Source: Bacteroidaceae bacterium (GTDB taxonomy: Bacteria > Bacteroidota > Bacteroidia > Bacteroidales > Bacteroidaceae). Taken from it: a DNA stretch of 64,000 bases. Location of the stretch: contig JAGBTN010000016.1 in the NCBI GenBank assembly GCA_017631315.1, positions 62,001 through 126,000 on the forward strand, in the 5' to 3' direction. Below the pieces are notes generated by a model. That model was given only the letters and a program-made list of their open reading frames with translations. It was not told the DNA's origin and ran no database searches. This document shows positions 35,038 through 42,727 of the stretch, piece by piece. Positions within the stretch are counted from its first letter, which is position 1. Each line of letters opens with the position of its first letter. Both the position numbers and the translations under genes were made by a program.

Positions 35038-35150
35038 CAAGCACGAGTTCGACAATTTTATACCACTTAATTCAGCTAATAAAAATTTTATACACTAATC
35101 CTATTCTCGCCTATTCTCGTAACAGGGAAAGGAGAAAAGTATATAAAACG

Positions 35151-35183
35151 CTTGCACGCATTAAAATAATTGCATATATTTGC
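35151..35183 (+). promoter_or_regulatory. Promoter before the candidate structured RNA
   Basis: CTTGC (35151-35155), 19 bases, then TATATTTGC (35175-35183). This is a full consensus match with no coding gene for the next 340 bases. Confidence 0.75.
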
Positions 35184-35188
35184 AGTGA

Positions 35189-35467
35189 TTTAGATATCTC
35201 TTAAATGAGTATCTAGTCAGAAACATATTAAAAAAGGACGTTTACTGAACGTTATCTTCGACATCCGAATCTCGCAAATTCAAGGTCAGAAGAAACGCAA
35301 CCGGAACGTCCACTAATGGTGTATTGTATCCTTATCCACTTACGTATAGTGTGGATGAGTTTTTCAATATATCACGACGTGGGCTAACTCGAGTTGCTTA
35401 TCCTGACCAAGGCAATGCGAGAGCCCGGATGTGGGATAAGCGAGATGTTGAGCACCCACGTCTTTTT
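35189..35467 (+). ncRNA. Candidate structured RNA or long 5' leader with terminator
   Basis: The 489 bases between the TPR gene and the next CDS hold a consensus promoter and then several complementary pairs. GGACGTT (35236-35242) pairs with AACGTCC (35305-35311). ATCCAC (35334-35339) pairs with GTGGAT (35351-35356), followed by GAGTTTTTC. ACGTGGG (35377-35383) pairs with CCCACGT (35455-35461), enclosing GCTTATCC/GGATAAGC (35396-35403 and 35434-35441), and TCTTTTT follows directly. The last part looks like a terminator hairpin 60 bases before the next ATG. It may be a free small RNA or a leader that controls the beta-barrel gene. I recognise no known RNA family; it is not tmRNA, RNase P or SRP RNA by motif. 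Confidence 0.45.
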
Positions 35468-35526
35468 GTATAACAAATACTATAATAGCCTAATCTGGGT
35501 TGCTATGGGCATAAAACTAAAGAACT

Positions 35527-36510
35527 ATGAAACGTTCATTAATTACTCTTGTGTTTGCACTCGTCGCATTCTCTAATCTATTTGGGCAAGCAATAGAAAC
35601 TCCTACATGCTATGCATATCTGCCCGGTCGTGAATCTACCTTAAAATTCAAATACTCCTATGAAGGAGAAAGTTTTTACTCAAACTTCCGGTTCATCAAG
35701 GGTTCACAAAATGCTTTCGAAGTTGGGGATAAAATCATAATGGAAGCATCTAATGGAATGGCTATCACCTTTTGTGTTTCAGAAAACATGTTGAAGCAAG
35801 ATAACAATGAATACATTCCATTTGAAATTTCGGCTGAAGAAATGAATATTCTGCAAAATGGTATAATGAGTATTTCAATTGTTCGTCAGGGAGAAAGGTT
35901 TGCTCTTGAACAGAACGAATACTATAGAACCTTGACACAAAAAAATGCGAGACTTATAGCAGACAATGCTTATAGAGTAGAAAAATTTGACAGACAAGAA
36001 AAGGTAATTAAAGAAAAAATAGATACAAAGCGTAAGATTACGAAAGAATCCAAAGAAATAGGATTACCGCCTGCATACTACAATAATATATATATCGGCA
36101 ACGAATCATTTCAAGACAATATTGTTTGCGGATATATTGGCGGCGTACGTTTAGGGAAAGAGAGTAAATTGTATGCTCAGTTCGGTGCACAAATGCTATG
36201 GGATATCAATCAGCTAGAAGGAGGAAATATCTTCCTCACATTTCCATTGGACCTTTCATACAGATTATATTTAGGAAACTCTGGCGTGGCATTATCTCCA
36301 TTTATTGGTGGTACTTTCAATATTAATACAGCAGGTTCAAGTAATGATCATACCCTAATGCTCCCCGGTTTTGAATTTGGGCTTAATATTGATTACAAAA
36401 AAGCTTATATCGGAACAGTCTACCATGCGGAGTTCTTCACTAAAAAATACTTAGGACATATTCGAGGACTTGCTTTTCGCATAGGCGTACATTTTTGGAA
36501 AACACAATAA
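35527..36510 (+). CDS. Secreted protein with C-terminal beta-barrel-like part, unknown function
   Basis: The protein has 327 residues with a signal peptide (1-20, ending in NLFGQ). Residues 20-130 are beta-rich, 130-175 a charged helix or coiled coil (EYYRTLTQKNARLIADN, then KEKIDTKRKITKESKE), and 180-327 a series of amphipathic strands ending in an aromatic residue plus KTQ (FRIGVHFWKTQ), like small outer-membrane barrels. No catalytic motif is seen. It has no -7 box of its own close by, so expression may depend on read-through from the structured RNA upstream. Confidence 0.7.
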   Translation: MKRSLITLVFALVAFSNLFGQAIETPTCYAYLPGRESTLKFKYSYEGESFYSNFRFIKGSQNAFEVGDKIIMEASNGMAITFCVSENMLKQDNNEYIPFEISAEEMNILQNGIMSISIVRQGERFALEQNEYYRTLTQKNARLIADNAYRVEKFDRQEKVIKEKIDTKRKITKESKEIGLPPAYYNNIYIGNESFQDNIVCGYIGGVRLGKESKLYAQFGAQMLWDINQLEGGNIFLTFPLDLSYRLYLGNSGVALSPFIGGTFNINTAGSSNDHTLMLPGFEFGLNIDYKKAYIGTVYHAEFFTKKYLGHIRGLAFRIGVHFWKTQ

Positions 36511-36633
36511 ACTTGACATGCAAGAGGATGATTTCACACATTCTTCTGTACTCCACAAAGAAGTCTTGTACTCAAGAAAAAACAACGTTAAAAATCTTGT
36601 ATAAAGACCACCTGTGTTAAGTCTATCAACTAA

Positions 36634-36688
36634 ACGTGTTAAGTTGGCCGACTAAACGTGTTAAGTCAATCAACTTAACACGTTTAGT
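36634..36688. repeat. 22-base repeat, locus D, with closing hairpin
   Basis: Units start at 36634 and 36656, with a degenerate one before (36612). CTAAACGTGTTAAGT (36652-36666) pairs with ACTTAACACGTTTAG (36673-36687) around CAATCA. The locus lies between two convergent gene ends and could terminate both. Confidence 0.82.
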
Positions 36689-36725
36689 TTGTCAACGACA
36701 CTGCAGATGTTTTTTAGATGATATT

Positions 36726-37649
36726 TCATACAACGGATTGCACTCCTTTGAAGTACCCGATGCTTTCGGCTATGCCCACGAAGGGGTCTGCCATGTCCTT
36801 CTCATATTCCAGACTGAGCGAACCCTTGTAGTCCACCCTGCGCAGCATCTTCACAAAGGCACGGAAGTCGATGATGCCCCTGCCCAGTTCTATCGCCTTG
36901 CCCGCCTTGGTGGGCAGGGTGACATCTTTTATGTGGATGTCGAAGACGCGCTTTCTGTACCGCTTCAAGTCGCGGATGGGGTCGGCACCCGCACGCAAGT
37001 TGTGCCCAATGTCCAGACACATGCCCATGCGCTCGTCGCGCTCGCAGACATCGTTCCACACAGAAGTGGCATCGGGATAGAGCGCCATGTCGGGCCCATG
37101 CAGATGGATGGCATAGCGTATGCCAGTCTCCTTCACCTTCTGCTCCACTCGGCCCAGCACCTCATAGCGAGGCGCCTTGTCGCCCCACACACCAGGCACA
37201 CCCACCACCAAGTCCACACCCACACGCTGGGCATAGGCAAAAGCCCTGTCCACAGCCTCCACATCCTTCATGTAGATAGGCCCCACGCCATAGCCCACCA
37301 CATCGTGAGCCTTGAGTTTCGCCTTGAACTCGGCAATCCGCTCCGCATCGGCATCGAGCGGAAGGTGGAAGTCCTTGATGCACAGATAGTGCACGTCAAT
37401 CCTCTTCATGAAAGCCAGCGTCGTGTCGATGTCGAACTTATTGAAAGTATAGCCAGCCATGCCCAGCACAGGGGCAGTCAACGGACAACCGTCAACGGAC
37501 AACGGACAACTGTCAACAGCCCCCTCCCCATACTCCATAGTCTGTTGTCTGTTGTCTGTTGTCTGTTGTCCACTAACAAACCTCGGCACTGCAAACAAAG
37601 CAGCGCCAGCCAAACCACCCTTCAAGAATGTCCTGCGTTTCATATACAA
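36726..37649 (-). CDS. Tat-exported sugar phosphate isomerase/epimerase-like protein
   Basis: The protein has 307 residues. A twin-arginine signal (KRRTFLKGGLAGAALFAVP) is followed by a repeat-encoded linker (QQTTDNRQQT, residues about 28-37) and then an AP-endonuclease-2 type TIM-barrel: DVHYLCIKDFHLPL, YAIHLHGPDMALYPD, LDIGHNLRAG, DIHIKDVT and LSLEYEKD carry the metal-binding His, Asp and Glu residues. Family members isomerise sugars or inositols; Tat-exported copies are usual in Bacteroidota sugar-use loci. No sugar locus is near. The start may be Met 1 or Met 3. Confidence 0.88.
   Translation of the reverse strand: MYMKRRTFLKGGLAGAALFAVPRFVSGQQTTDNRQQTMEYGEGAVDSCPLSVDGCPLTAPVLGMAGYTFNKFDIDTTLAFMKRIDVHYLCIKDFHLPLDADAERIAEFKAKLKAHDVVGYGVGPIYMKDVEAVDRAFAYAQRVGVDLVVGVPGVWGDKAPRYEVLGRVEQKVKETGIRYAIHLHGPDMALYPDATSVWNDVCERDERMGMCLDIGHNLRAGADPIRDLKRYRKRVFDIHIKDVTLPTKAGKAIELGRGIIDFRAFVKMLRRVDYKGSLSLEYEKDMADPFVGIAESIGYFKGVQSVV
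37477..37571. repeat. 7-base repeat in both orientations, locus 3, inside the isomerase gene
   Basis: 37477-37517 (GTCAACGGACAAC units) and 37540-37571 (GTCTGTTGTCTG units) face each other across a 22-base spacer. Both are translated in the minus-strand gene, as VDSCPLSVDGCPLT and QQTTDNRQQT. Confidence 0.88.
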
Positions 37650-37717
37650 TACATAGATTTATAGCACAAATGTATTAAAAAAACAACACACCACGCCCAA
37701 CATTCTCCTTTTTTTTA

Positions 37718-37726
37718 TATCTTTGC
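37718..37726 (+). promoter_or_regulatory. -7 box of the TIR-like/AAA/DUF4435 operon
   Basis: TATCTTTGC lies 13 bases before the ATG at 37740. No -33 TTTG at the normal distance is seen. Confidence 0.55.
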
Positions 37727-37739
37727 ACAAAACAACACC

Positions 37740-38267
37740 ATGAACACGCATAAAACCTACATAGCCTACGACGCCACAGGAGTGCTGGACCACGAGAAAA
37801 GCAACTACAAAACCTTCCAGCAACTACAAGCCTGGCAGAAAATGCGCCCACGCCACTTCTGCTTCCTCAACACAGACGAAATAAACCTCTCCTCCGAACA
37901 CGACGACCTCATAGACAGCACCATCAAAAACAGACTCCTTGCCCTCATGGCAAAAGCAGACAACATACTCGTGCTCGTCTCCCCACAAACCAACACCGAA
38001 AGCCCCATACTCAACTGGCAAATAAGCAAAGCCGTCAATCGCTTCCGCCTACCCGTCGTCGTAGCATACCTCAACATAGAACAACTCGGCGACAACACCA
38101 TAAATGAACTCCAGACAATGCTGCCCAACAAAATACGCAAATACATAAGCCGAGACAGCGCACGCATGTGCCACATACCATTCACACAAGACAAACTGGA
38201 ACGAGCACTCGGCACATTCTCCGTCAGCACACAAACATACCCCTGGGACTCGACGACGGTCTTTTAA
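37740..38267 (+). CDS. TIR-like (DUF1863 / ThsB-like) domain protein
   Basis: The protein has 175 residues, one domain. It follows the TIR-like pattern: a first strand KTYIAYDA, a helix with FQQLQAWQ, then ADNILVLVSPQT (strand and loop), LNWQISKAVNRFRLPVVVAYL, and a C-terminal helix region. This is the fold of Thoeris ThsB and related proteins that make NAD-derived signals. In most such proteins the W is followed by the catalytic Glu (WEI); here it is Gln (W93-Q94), so NAD cleavage may be lost. Its stop overlaps an ATG of the next frame (TAATG). No ThsA-like gene is present. Confidence 0.75.
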   Translation: MNTHKTYIAYDATGVLDHEKSNYKTFQQLQAWQKMRPRHFCFLNTDEINLSSEHDDLIDSTIKNRLLALMAKADNILVLVSPQTNTESPILNWQISKAVNRFRLPVVVAYLNIEQLGDNTINELQTMLPNKIRKYISRDSARMCHIPFTQDKLERALGTFSVSTQTYPWDSTTVF

Positions 38268-38268
38268 T

Positions 38269-38324
38269 GGACAACAGACAACGGACAACAGACAACGGAC
38301 GACGGACAACAGACGACGGACAAA
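38269..38324 (+). repeat. 7-base repeat (RGACAAC orientation), locus 4, between TIR-like and AAA genes
   Basis: About eight units of GACAACG/GACAACA and GACGACG variants. The frame from ATG 38267 runs through all of them into the AAA gene without a stop. Confidence 0.9.
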
Positions 38325-38356
38325 ATCGTAAATCCGTAAATCATAAAATAAAAGAG

Positions 38357-39169
38357 ATGAACGCACAATACATTGAACGCATCGAGATAGACACACTCTG
38401 GAACGGACACAAACACATCCGCTGGGACCTCCACCCCGACATAAACATCCTGAGCGGCGTGAACGGAGTGGGAAAAAGCACCATACTCAACCGAGTCATC
38501 ATGCACCTGCTCGAAATAGACAAAATGGAACGCAAAAACGACGGCGTACACCTCACATTCTTCCCACCAGAAGCAAAATCCATCGACTTCGACGTCATAC
38601 GCTCCTTCGACCGACCCATGCTCTCGAGCGAACTCCTCAACAAAGTCACCGACGCACAACTGCAAACAGAACTCGACCTGCAACTCTACCACCTGCAACG
38701 AAAATGGCTCGACTACCAAGTGAACCTCTCAAACCGCATGGTGGAACTCTTCACAAGCCAAGACCCCAACGCCACAGAAAAAGTACAACAACTGGCAAAA
38801 GAAAAAACACACTTCCAGGACATCGTAGACGAACTCTTCAGCGAAACAGGAAAAACCATCAAACGAAACTGCAACGAGATATTCTTCGACAGCTACGGCG
38901 AAACAATACCACCCTACAAACTCTCCAGCGGAGAAAAACAAATGCTCATCATACTGCTCACAGTACTCATACAAAACAAACGCCCCTGCGTCCTCTTCAT
39001 GGACGAACCAGAAGTCAGCCTACACGTAGAATGGCAACAACGCCTGCTCGACATCCTCACAGACCTCAACCCAAACATACAAGTCATACTCACCACACAC
39101 AGCCCAGCCGTCATCATGAACGGATGGAGCGACAACGTCACAGATGTCGATGACATAGAAGTAAAATAA
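38357..39169 (+). CDS. AAA ATPase of the AAA_15/OLD type (AriA-like)
   Basis: This 270-residue ABC/SMC-like ATPase has Walker A GVNGVGKST (34-42), a helical insertion (about 90-170), the signature LSSGEKQ (189-195), Walker B VLFMDEPE (212-219) and the switch His in TTHSP (248). Such ATPases pair with Toprim-type nucleases in the OLD and PARIS defence systems. It is clearly smaller than AriA proteins as I remember them. The start MNAQYIERIEID follows a purine-rich AAAAGAG. An in-frame ATG at 38267 would add 30 repeat-encoded residues. It ends 3 bases before the DUF4435 gene. Confidence 0.85.
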   Translation: MNAQYIERIEIDTLWNGHKHIRWDLHPDINILSGVNGVGKSTILNRVIMHLLEIDKMERKNDGVHLTFFPPEAKSIDFDVIRSFDRPMLSSELLNKVTDAQLQTELDLQLYHLQRKWLDYQVNLSNRMVELFTSQDPNATEKVQQLAKEKTHFQDIVDELFSETGKTIKRNCNEIFFDSYGETIPPYKLSSGEKQMLIILLTVLIQNKRPCVLFMDEPEVSLHVEWQQRLLDILTDLNPNIQVILTTHSPAVIMNGWSDNVTDVDDIEVK

Positions 39170-39172
39170 CAC

Positions 39173-40189
39173 ATGGCAAAAAGGCTGCAGGAACACCTCA
39201 ACTCGAACTACGTAGAACTGGCACAAAAACTCAAGCCAAAAAACGCAGTAAGAAAAGTCATAGCATACGTCGAAAGCTACGACGACATCTCCTTCTGGCA
39301 CTCAATCCTGCAAGACTTCGAAACAGAACACCTGAAATTCGAAGTCATGCTCCCCTCACGACACACACTCAGCAAAGGGAAAAAAGCAGCCCTCATGAAC
39401 AAACTGGGCCCATCACTCGGCAACTTCATGATAGCCTGCGTAGACGCCGACTACGACTACCTCATGCAAGGCGCAACAGAAATAAGCCAAACACTACTCG
39501 CCTCACCATTCATCCTACACACATACACCTACGCCATAGAAAACTACCAGTGCTACGCCCCAGCACTCCACACAATCTGCGTGATGAGCACACTCAACGA
39601 CAGATGCATCATCTCCTTCGAAGACTTCATGGAACAATACAGCAACATCATCTGGCCACTCTTCGTCTGGAACATCTGGACACACAAAAACGGACAAGCA
39701 AACACATACAGCATCACCAGCTTCGCACAAACAGTCACCTTCCACGACATAAACCCCTACCACCCCGAAAAAGCACTCGAACAACTGAAAACACGAGTCA
39801 ACAAACAAATAGCATGGCTGCAACGCAAATTCCCAAAAGCAAAAGAATCATACCTCAAACTGAAAAACAGCCTGCAAGAAGAACTCGACATACACCCCGC
39901 CGACACATACCTCTACATCCAAGGACACGCACTCATGGAAGGCGTAGTACTACCACTGCTCTGCCCCGTCTGTAACATGCTGCGACGAGAACGAGAGAGA
40001 GAAATCTCACAACTGGCACTGCACAGCGTGCAAAAGCAAAACGAACTCTCAGGCTACAGAAACAGCCTCTCACCCATAGACCTCATGCTACGCAAAAGCG
40101 TCGAATTCAAAGAAAGCAAACCATACCAGAAACTACGCTCCGACATAGAAAAACTCACAGAAAGAATCACCAAACGTCTCACAACATAA
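39173..40189 (+). CDS. DUF4435 protein (AriB-like, Toprim-type putative nuclease)
   Basis: The protein has 338 residues. It shows the DUF4435 marks: YVESYDDISFW (E34, D37, D38), VDADYDYL (D91, D93, D95) and AIENYQCY (E123), the acidic set of a Toprim-like metal site. The C-terminal half is helical with a CPVC pair (C264, C267) and a basic stretch RREREREIS. In the PARIS system the DUF4435 protein AriB is the toxic nuclease held by the ATPase AriA. The order ATPase then DUF4435 is the same here, so an ATPase-controlled effector is likely, but the target is unknown. Confidence 0.82.
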   Translation: MAKRLQEHLNSNYVELAQKLKPKNAVRKVIAYVESYDDISFWHSILQDFETEHLKFEVMLPSRHTLSKGKKAALMNKLGPSLGNFMIACVDADYDYLMQGATEISQTLLASPFILHTYTYAIENYQCYAPALHTICVMSTLNDRCIISFEDFMEQYSNIIWPLFVWNIWTHKNGQANTYSITSFAQTVTFHDINPYHPEKALEQLKTRVNKQIAWLQRKFPKAKESYLKLKNSLQEELDIHPADTYLYIQGHALMEGVVLPLLCPVCNMLRREREREISQLALHSVQKQNELSGYRNSLSPIDLMLRKSVEFKESKPYQKLRSDIEKLTERITKRLTT

Positions 40190-40242
40190 AGACATCTGAT
40201 TCACCATATCACACAAAACACAACACAAAAAAACAATCATAC

Positions 40243-42669
40243 ATGAAAATCAAACACCTAACCCTATTGTTGGCCCTCACAATACTACTGCCAACACCCG
40301 TCATCGCACGAGAAAAGAAAAACAAACCGAAAACCGAACAAAAAGCAAAAGACAAAAAATCCAAAGGCAAGAAAGACAATAAAGAACAATCTGCCGCACC
40401 AAAAGACAGCATCAAAACAGACAAACCCAGCATAGAGCGCAAAGGACTCTTCAACGTAACAAAACTCAAGAACGACTGGTTCTTCGAGATTCCCGACTCC
40501 TTGCTGGGCCGTGAGTTCCTCACCACCACACGCTACACCACTACACCAGCCAATTGCGGCAAGTTCGGCGGAGAACAACTCAACGGGAAAACTGTTTACT
40601 TCGAAACCGCGCCAGACGACAAGCTCTTCCTGAGAGCAAGTTTACTCATAAACTATGCCGACACAACAGAGCTCATCAACCGTGCCATCACCATTAGCAA
40701 CGAAAACCCCATCATAGGCAGCTTCAAGATAGAGAGCTACAAGAACCATGTCTACAAAATAAAGGTGACAGACTTCTTCAATCAGGACAACCCTGCCATC
40801 GGACTAACAAAAAGCATAAAAGACGGCTTCGGACTGCAAGGGCAAATCGGTGATGCGTCCTACATAGAGGACATAAAAACCTTCCCAATGAACACCGAGG
40901 TGCGACTCATCAAGACGTTCAACAGCAACAACACCCTTGTTTCTGGTGCACGCACTGGCAGAGCAACCTTCGGATTGAACATCAGTTTCGTCTTGCTGCC
41001 CGAGAAGCCTATGATGCGTCGCTACTTCGACCCACGCGTTGGCTACTTCACAGACCACTTCACCAGCTATACCGACGACCAACAACGCGTTGAAGGTAAG
41101 CAATTCATCACACGATACAGACTGGAGCCACGCCCCGAAGACGTAGAGAAGATGAAACGCGGAGAACTCGTAGAGCCCATCAAGCCCATCATCTACTACA
41201 TCGACCCTGCCACACCCAAGAAGTGGCGTAAGTATCTCATCATGGGTGTCAACGACTGGCAGAAAGCATTCGAGAAAGCAGGCTTCAAAAACGCAATACG
41301 AGGCGAGGAATGGCCCGAAAACGATTCCACCATGAGCATGGAGGATGCACGCTACAGTTGCATACGCTACCTTGCAAGTCCCATCGAGAATGCCTACGGC
41401 CCCAATGTGCACGACCCACGAACCGGCGAAATCATCGAAAGTCACATATGCTGGTACCACAACATCATGAGCCTCCTGCACGACTGGTACATGGTGCAGT
41501 GCAGCACCATCGACGAGGCAGCACAGAAGATGAACTTCGACGAAGAACTCATGGGCGAACTCATACGCTTCGTATCAAGCCACGAGGTAGGCCACTCCAT
41601 AGGTCTGCGTCACAACTTTGGCAGCAGTGCCACTGTGCCTGTCGACAGCCTGAGAAGCAAAACCTGGGTGGAAGCACACGGACACACGCCCAGCATCATG
41701 GACTATGCACGCTTCAACTATGTGGCTCAGCCCGAAGACGGAATGACTCGCAAAGGCATCTTCCCACGCATCAACGACTACGACGAGTGGGCCATCCAGT
41801 GGGGCTACCAGCCCATGCTTGGCGCAAAAGATGAAGACGAGGACCACAAGATGCTCGAAGCAATGACTGTCAAAGCAATGGAAAACCCACGTTTGTGGTG
41901 GGGAGACGGCGAACGTTCCGTTGGAAGAGAAGACCCGCGATTCCAGACAGAGGATTTGGGCGACGATGCTGTAAAGGCAAGTCACTATGGCATTCTTAAT
42001 CTCAAGCGCGAACTTGCCGCTTTGCCCGAGTGGACTTTGGACAACGAGAAGGACCTCTACTGGCAAGACATTAATCGCATGTACGACAAGATTCGCACTC
42101 AATTCCTGCGCTATATGGGGCACGTCGCACGCAACATCGGAGGATATTGCTTCGATTTCAAGCCTAAAGGTTCTGCTGAGAACTTCTATTCGCCATGGCC
42201 TTTGGAGAAACAGAAAGCGGCACTGCAGTTCCTCAACGAGCAGGTGCTGAACGAACCTGTATGGCTTCGCAACATGAGTTACGCACGCCGTTTGACTGCC
42301 AATCCGCAGGAACTTACCAACAATGTTGGCAAGACTGTGATTACAAACATGATGAACAGGCTTGAGAGCCTCAACGAGTTGTATATGCCACAGGCATATC
42401 TTACCGACCTGACGAAGATGGTATTCACTGAACTTGACAACAACAAGAAGGTGACGCCCTATCGTATTTCCTTGCAGAACAATATGTATCTGCATTTGAG
42501 CCGTGCCTACGGCAATGGGAATCAAACGGTAAGGCCTGCCGTTCTCTACACCTTGCAGCAGTTGGAGCGCAAGACGAAGTCGGCTGCCAAGAGTGCCCCC
42601 GATGCCGAGAGCCGCGCCCACTGGGCAAGCCTGCACGACCAGATTGGAAGATTGCTCTCCTGGAAATAA
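40243..42669 (+). CDS. Large exported zinc-dependent metalloprotease (DUF5117/DUF5118 type)
   Basis: The protein has 808 residues. A signal peptide (1-22, ending in PVIA) precedes a lysine-rich stretch (23-65) and a long beta-rich propeptide-like part. The zinc site HEVGHSIGLRHNF, near residue 447, is the extended HExxHxxGxxH metzincin type, with a Met-turn-like SIMDYARFN about 35 residues later. The C-terminal third is helical. The family is widespread in Bacteroidota, with unknown natural substrate. It has no clear link to the defence-like operon, 53 bases upstream, and no promoter box was found in that gap. Confidence 0.9.
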   Translation: MKIKHLTLLLALTILLPTPVIAREKKNKPKTEQKAKDKKSKGKKDNKEQSAAPKDSIKTDKPSIERKGLFNVTKLKNDWFFEIPDSLLGREFLTTTRYTTTPANCGKFGGEQLNGKTVYFETAPDDKLFLRASLLINYADTTELINRAITISNENPIIGSFKIESYKNHVYKIKVTDFFNQDNPAIGLTKSIKDGFGLQGQIGDASYIEDIKTFPMNTEVRLIKTFNSNNTLVSGARTGRATFGLNISFVLLPEKPMMRRYFDPRVGYFTDHFTSYTDDQQRVEGKQFITRYRLEPRPEDVEKMKRGELVEPIKPIIYYIDPATPKKWRKYLIMGVNDWQKAFEKAGFKNAIRGEEWPENDSTMSMEDARYSCIRYLASPIENAYGPNVHDPRTGEIIESHICWYHNIMSLLHDWYMVQCSTIDEAAQKMNFDEELMGELIRFVSSHEVGHSIGLRHNFGSSATVPVDSLRSKTWVEAHGHTPSIMDYARFNYVAQPEDGMTRKGIFPRINDYDEWAIQWGYQPMLGAKDEDEDHKMLEAMTVKAMENPRLWWGDGERSVGREDPRFQTEDLGDDAVKASHYGILNLKRELAALPEWTLDNEKDLYWQDINRMYDKIRTQFLRYMGHVARNIGGYCFDFKPKGSAENFYSPWPLEKQKAALQFLNEQVLNEPVWLRNMSYARRLTANPQELTNNVGKTVITNMMNRLESLNELYMPQAYLTDLTKMVFTELDNNKKVTPYRISLQNNMYLHLSRAYGNGNQTVRPAVLYTLQQLERKTKSAAKSAPDAESRAHWASLHDQIGRLLSWK

Positions 42670-42727
42670 GGGACTCGTATAACTTGTCTGTCGGACAATA
42701 AGGACGGAAAATATGTAATTTGGAATT

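Noticed and set aside
37740-38267. A complete Thoeris system
   Set aside because: No ThsA (SIR2/SLOG or other NADase effector) gene is adjacent; the neighbours are an AAA ATPase and a DUF4435 protein.
38168-38356. An AAA ATPase start at 38168
   Set aside because: That frame lies inside the TIR-like gene and reads as nonsense up to 38267. Only ATG 38267 (through the repeat) and ATG 38357 are sensible; 38357 is preferred.
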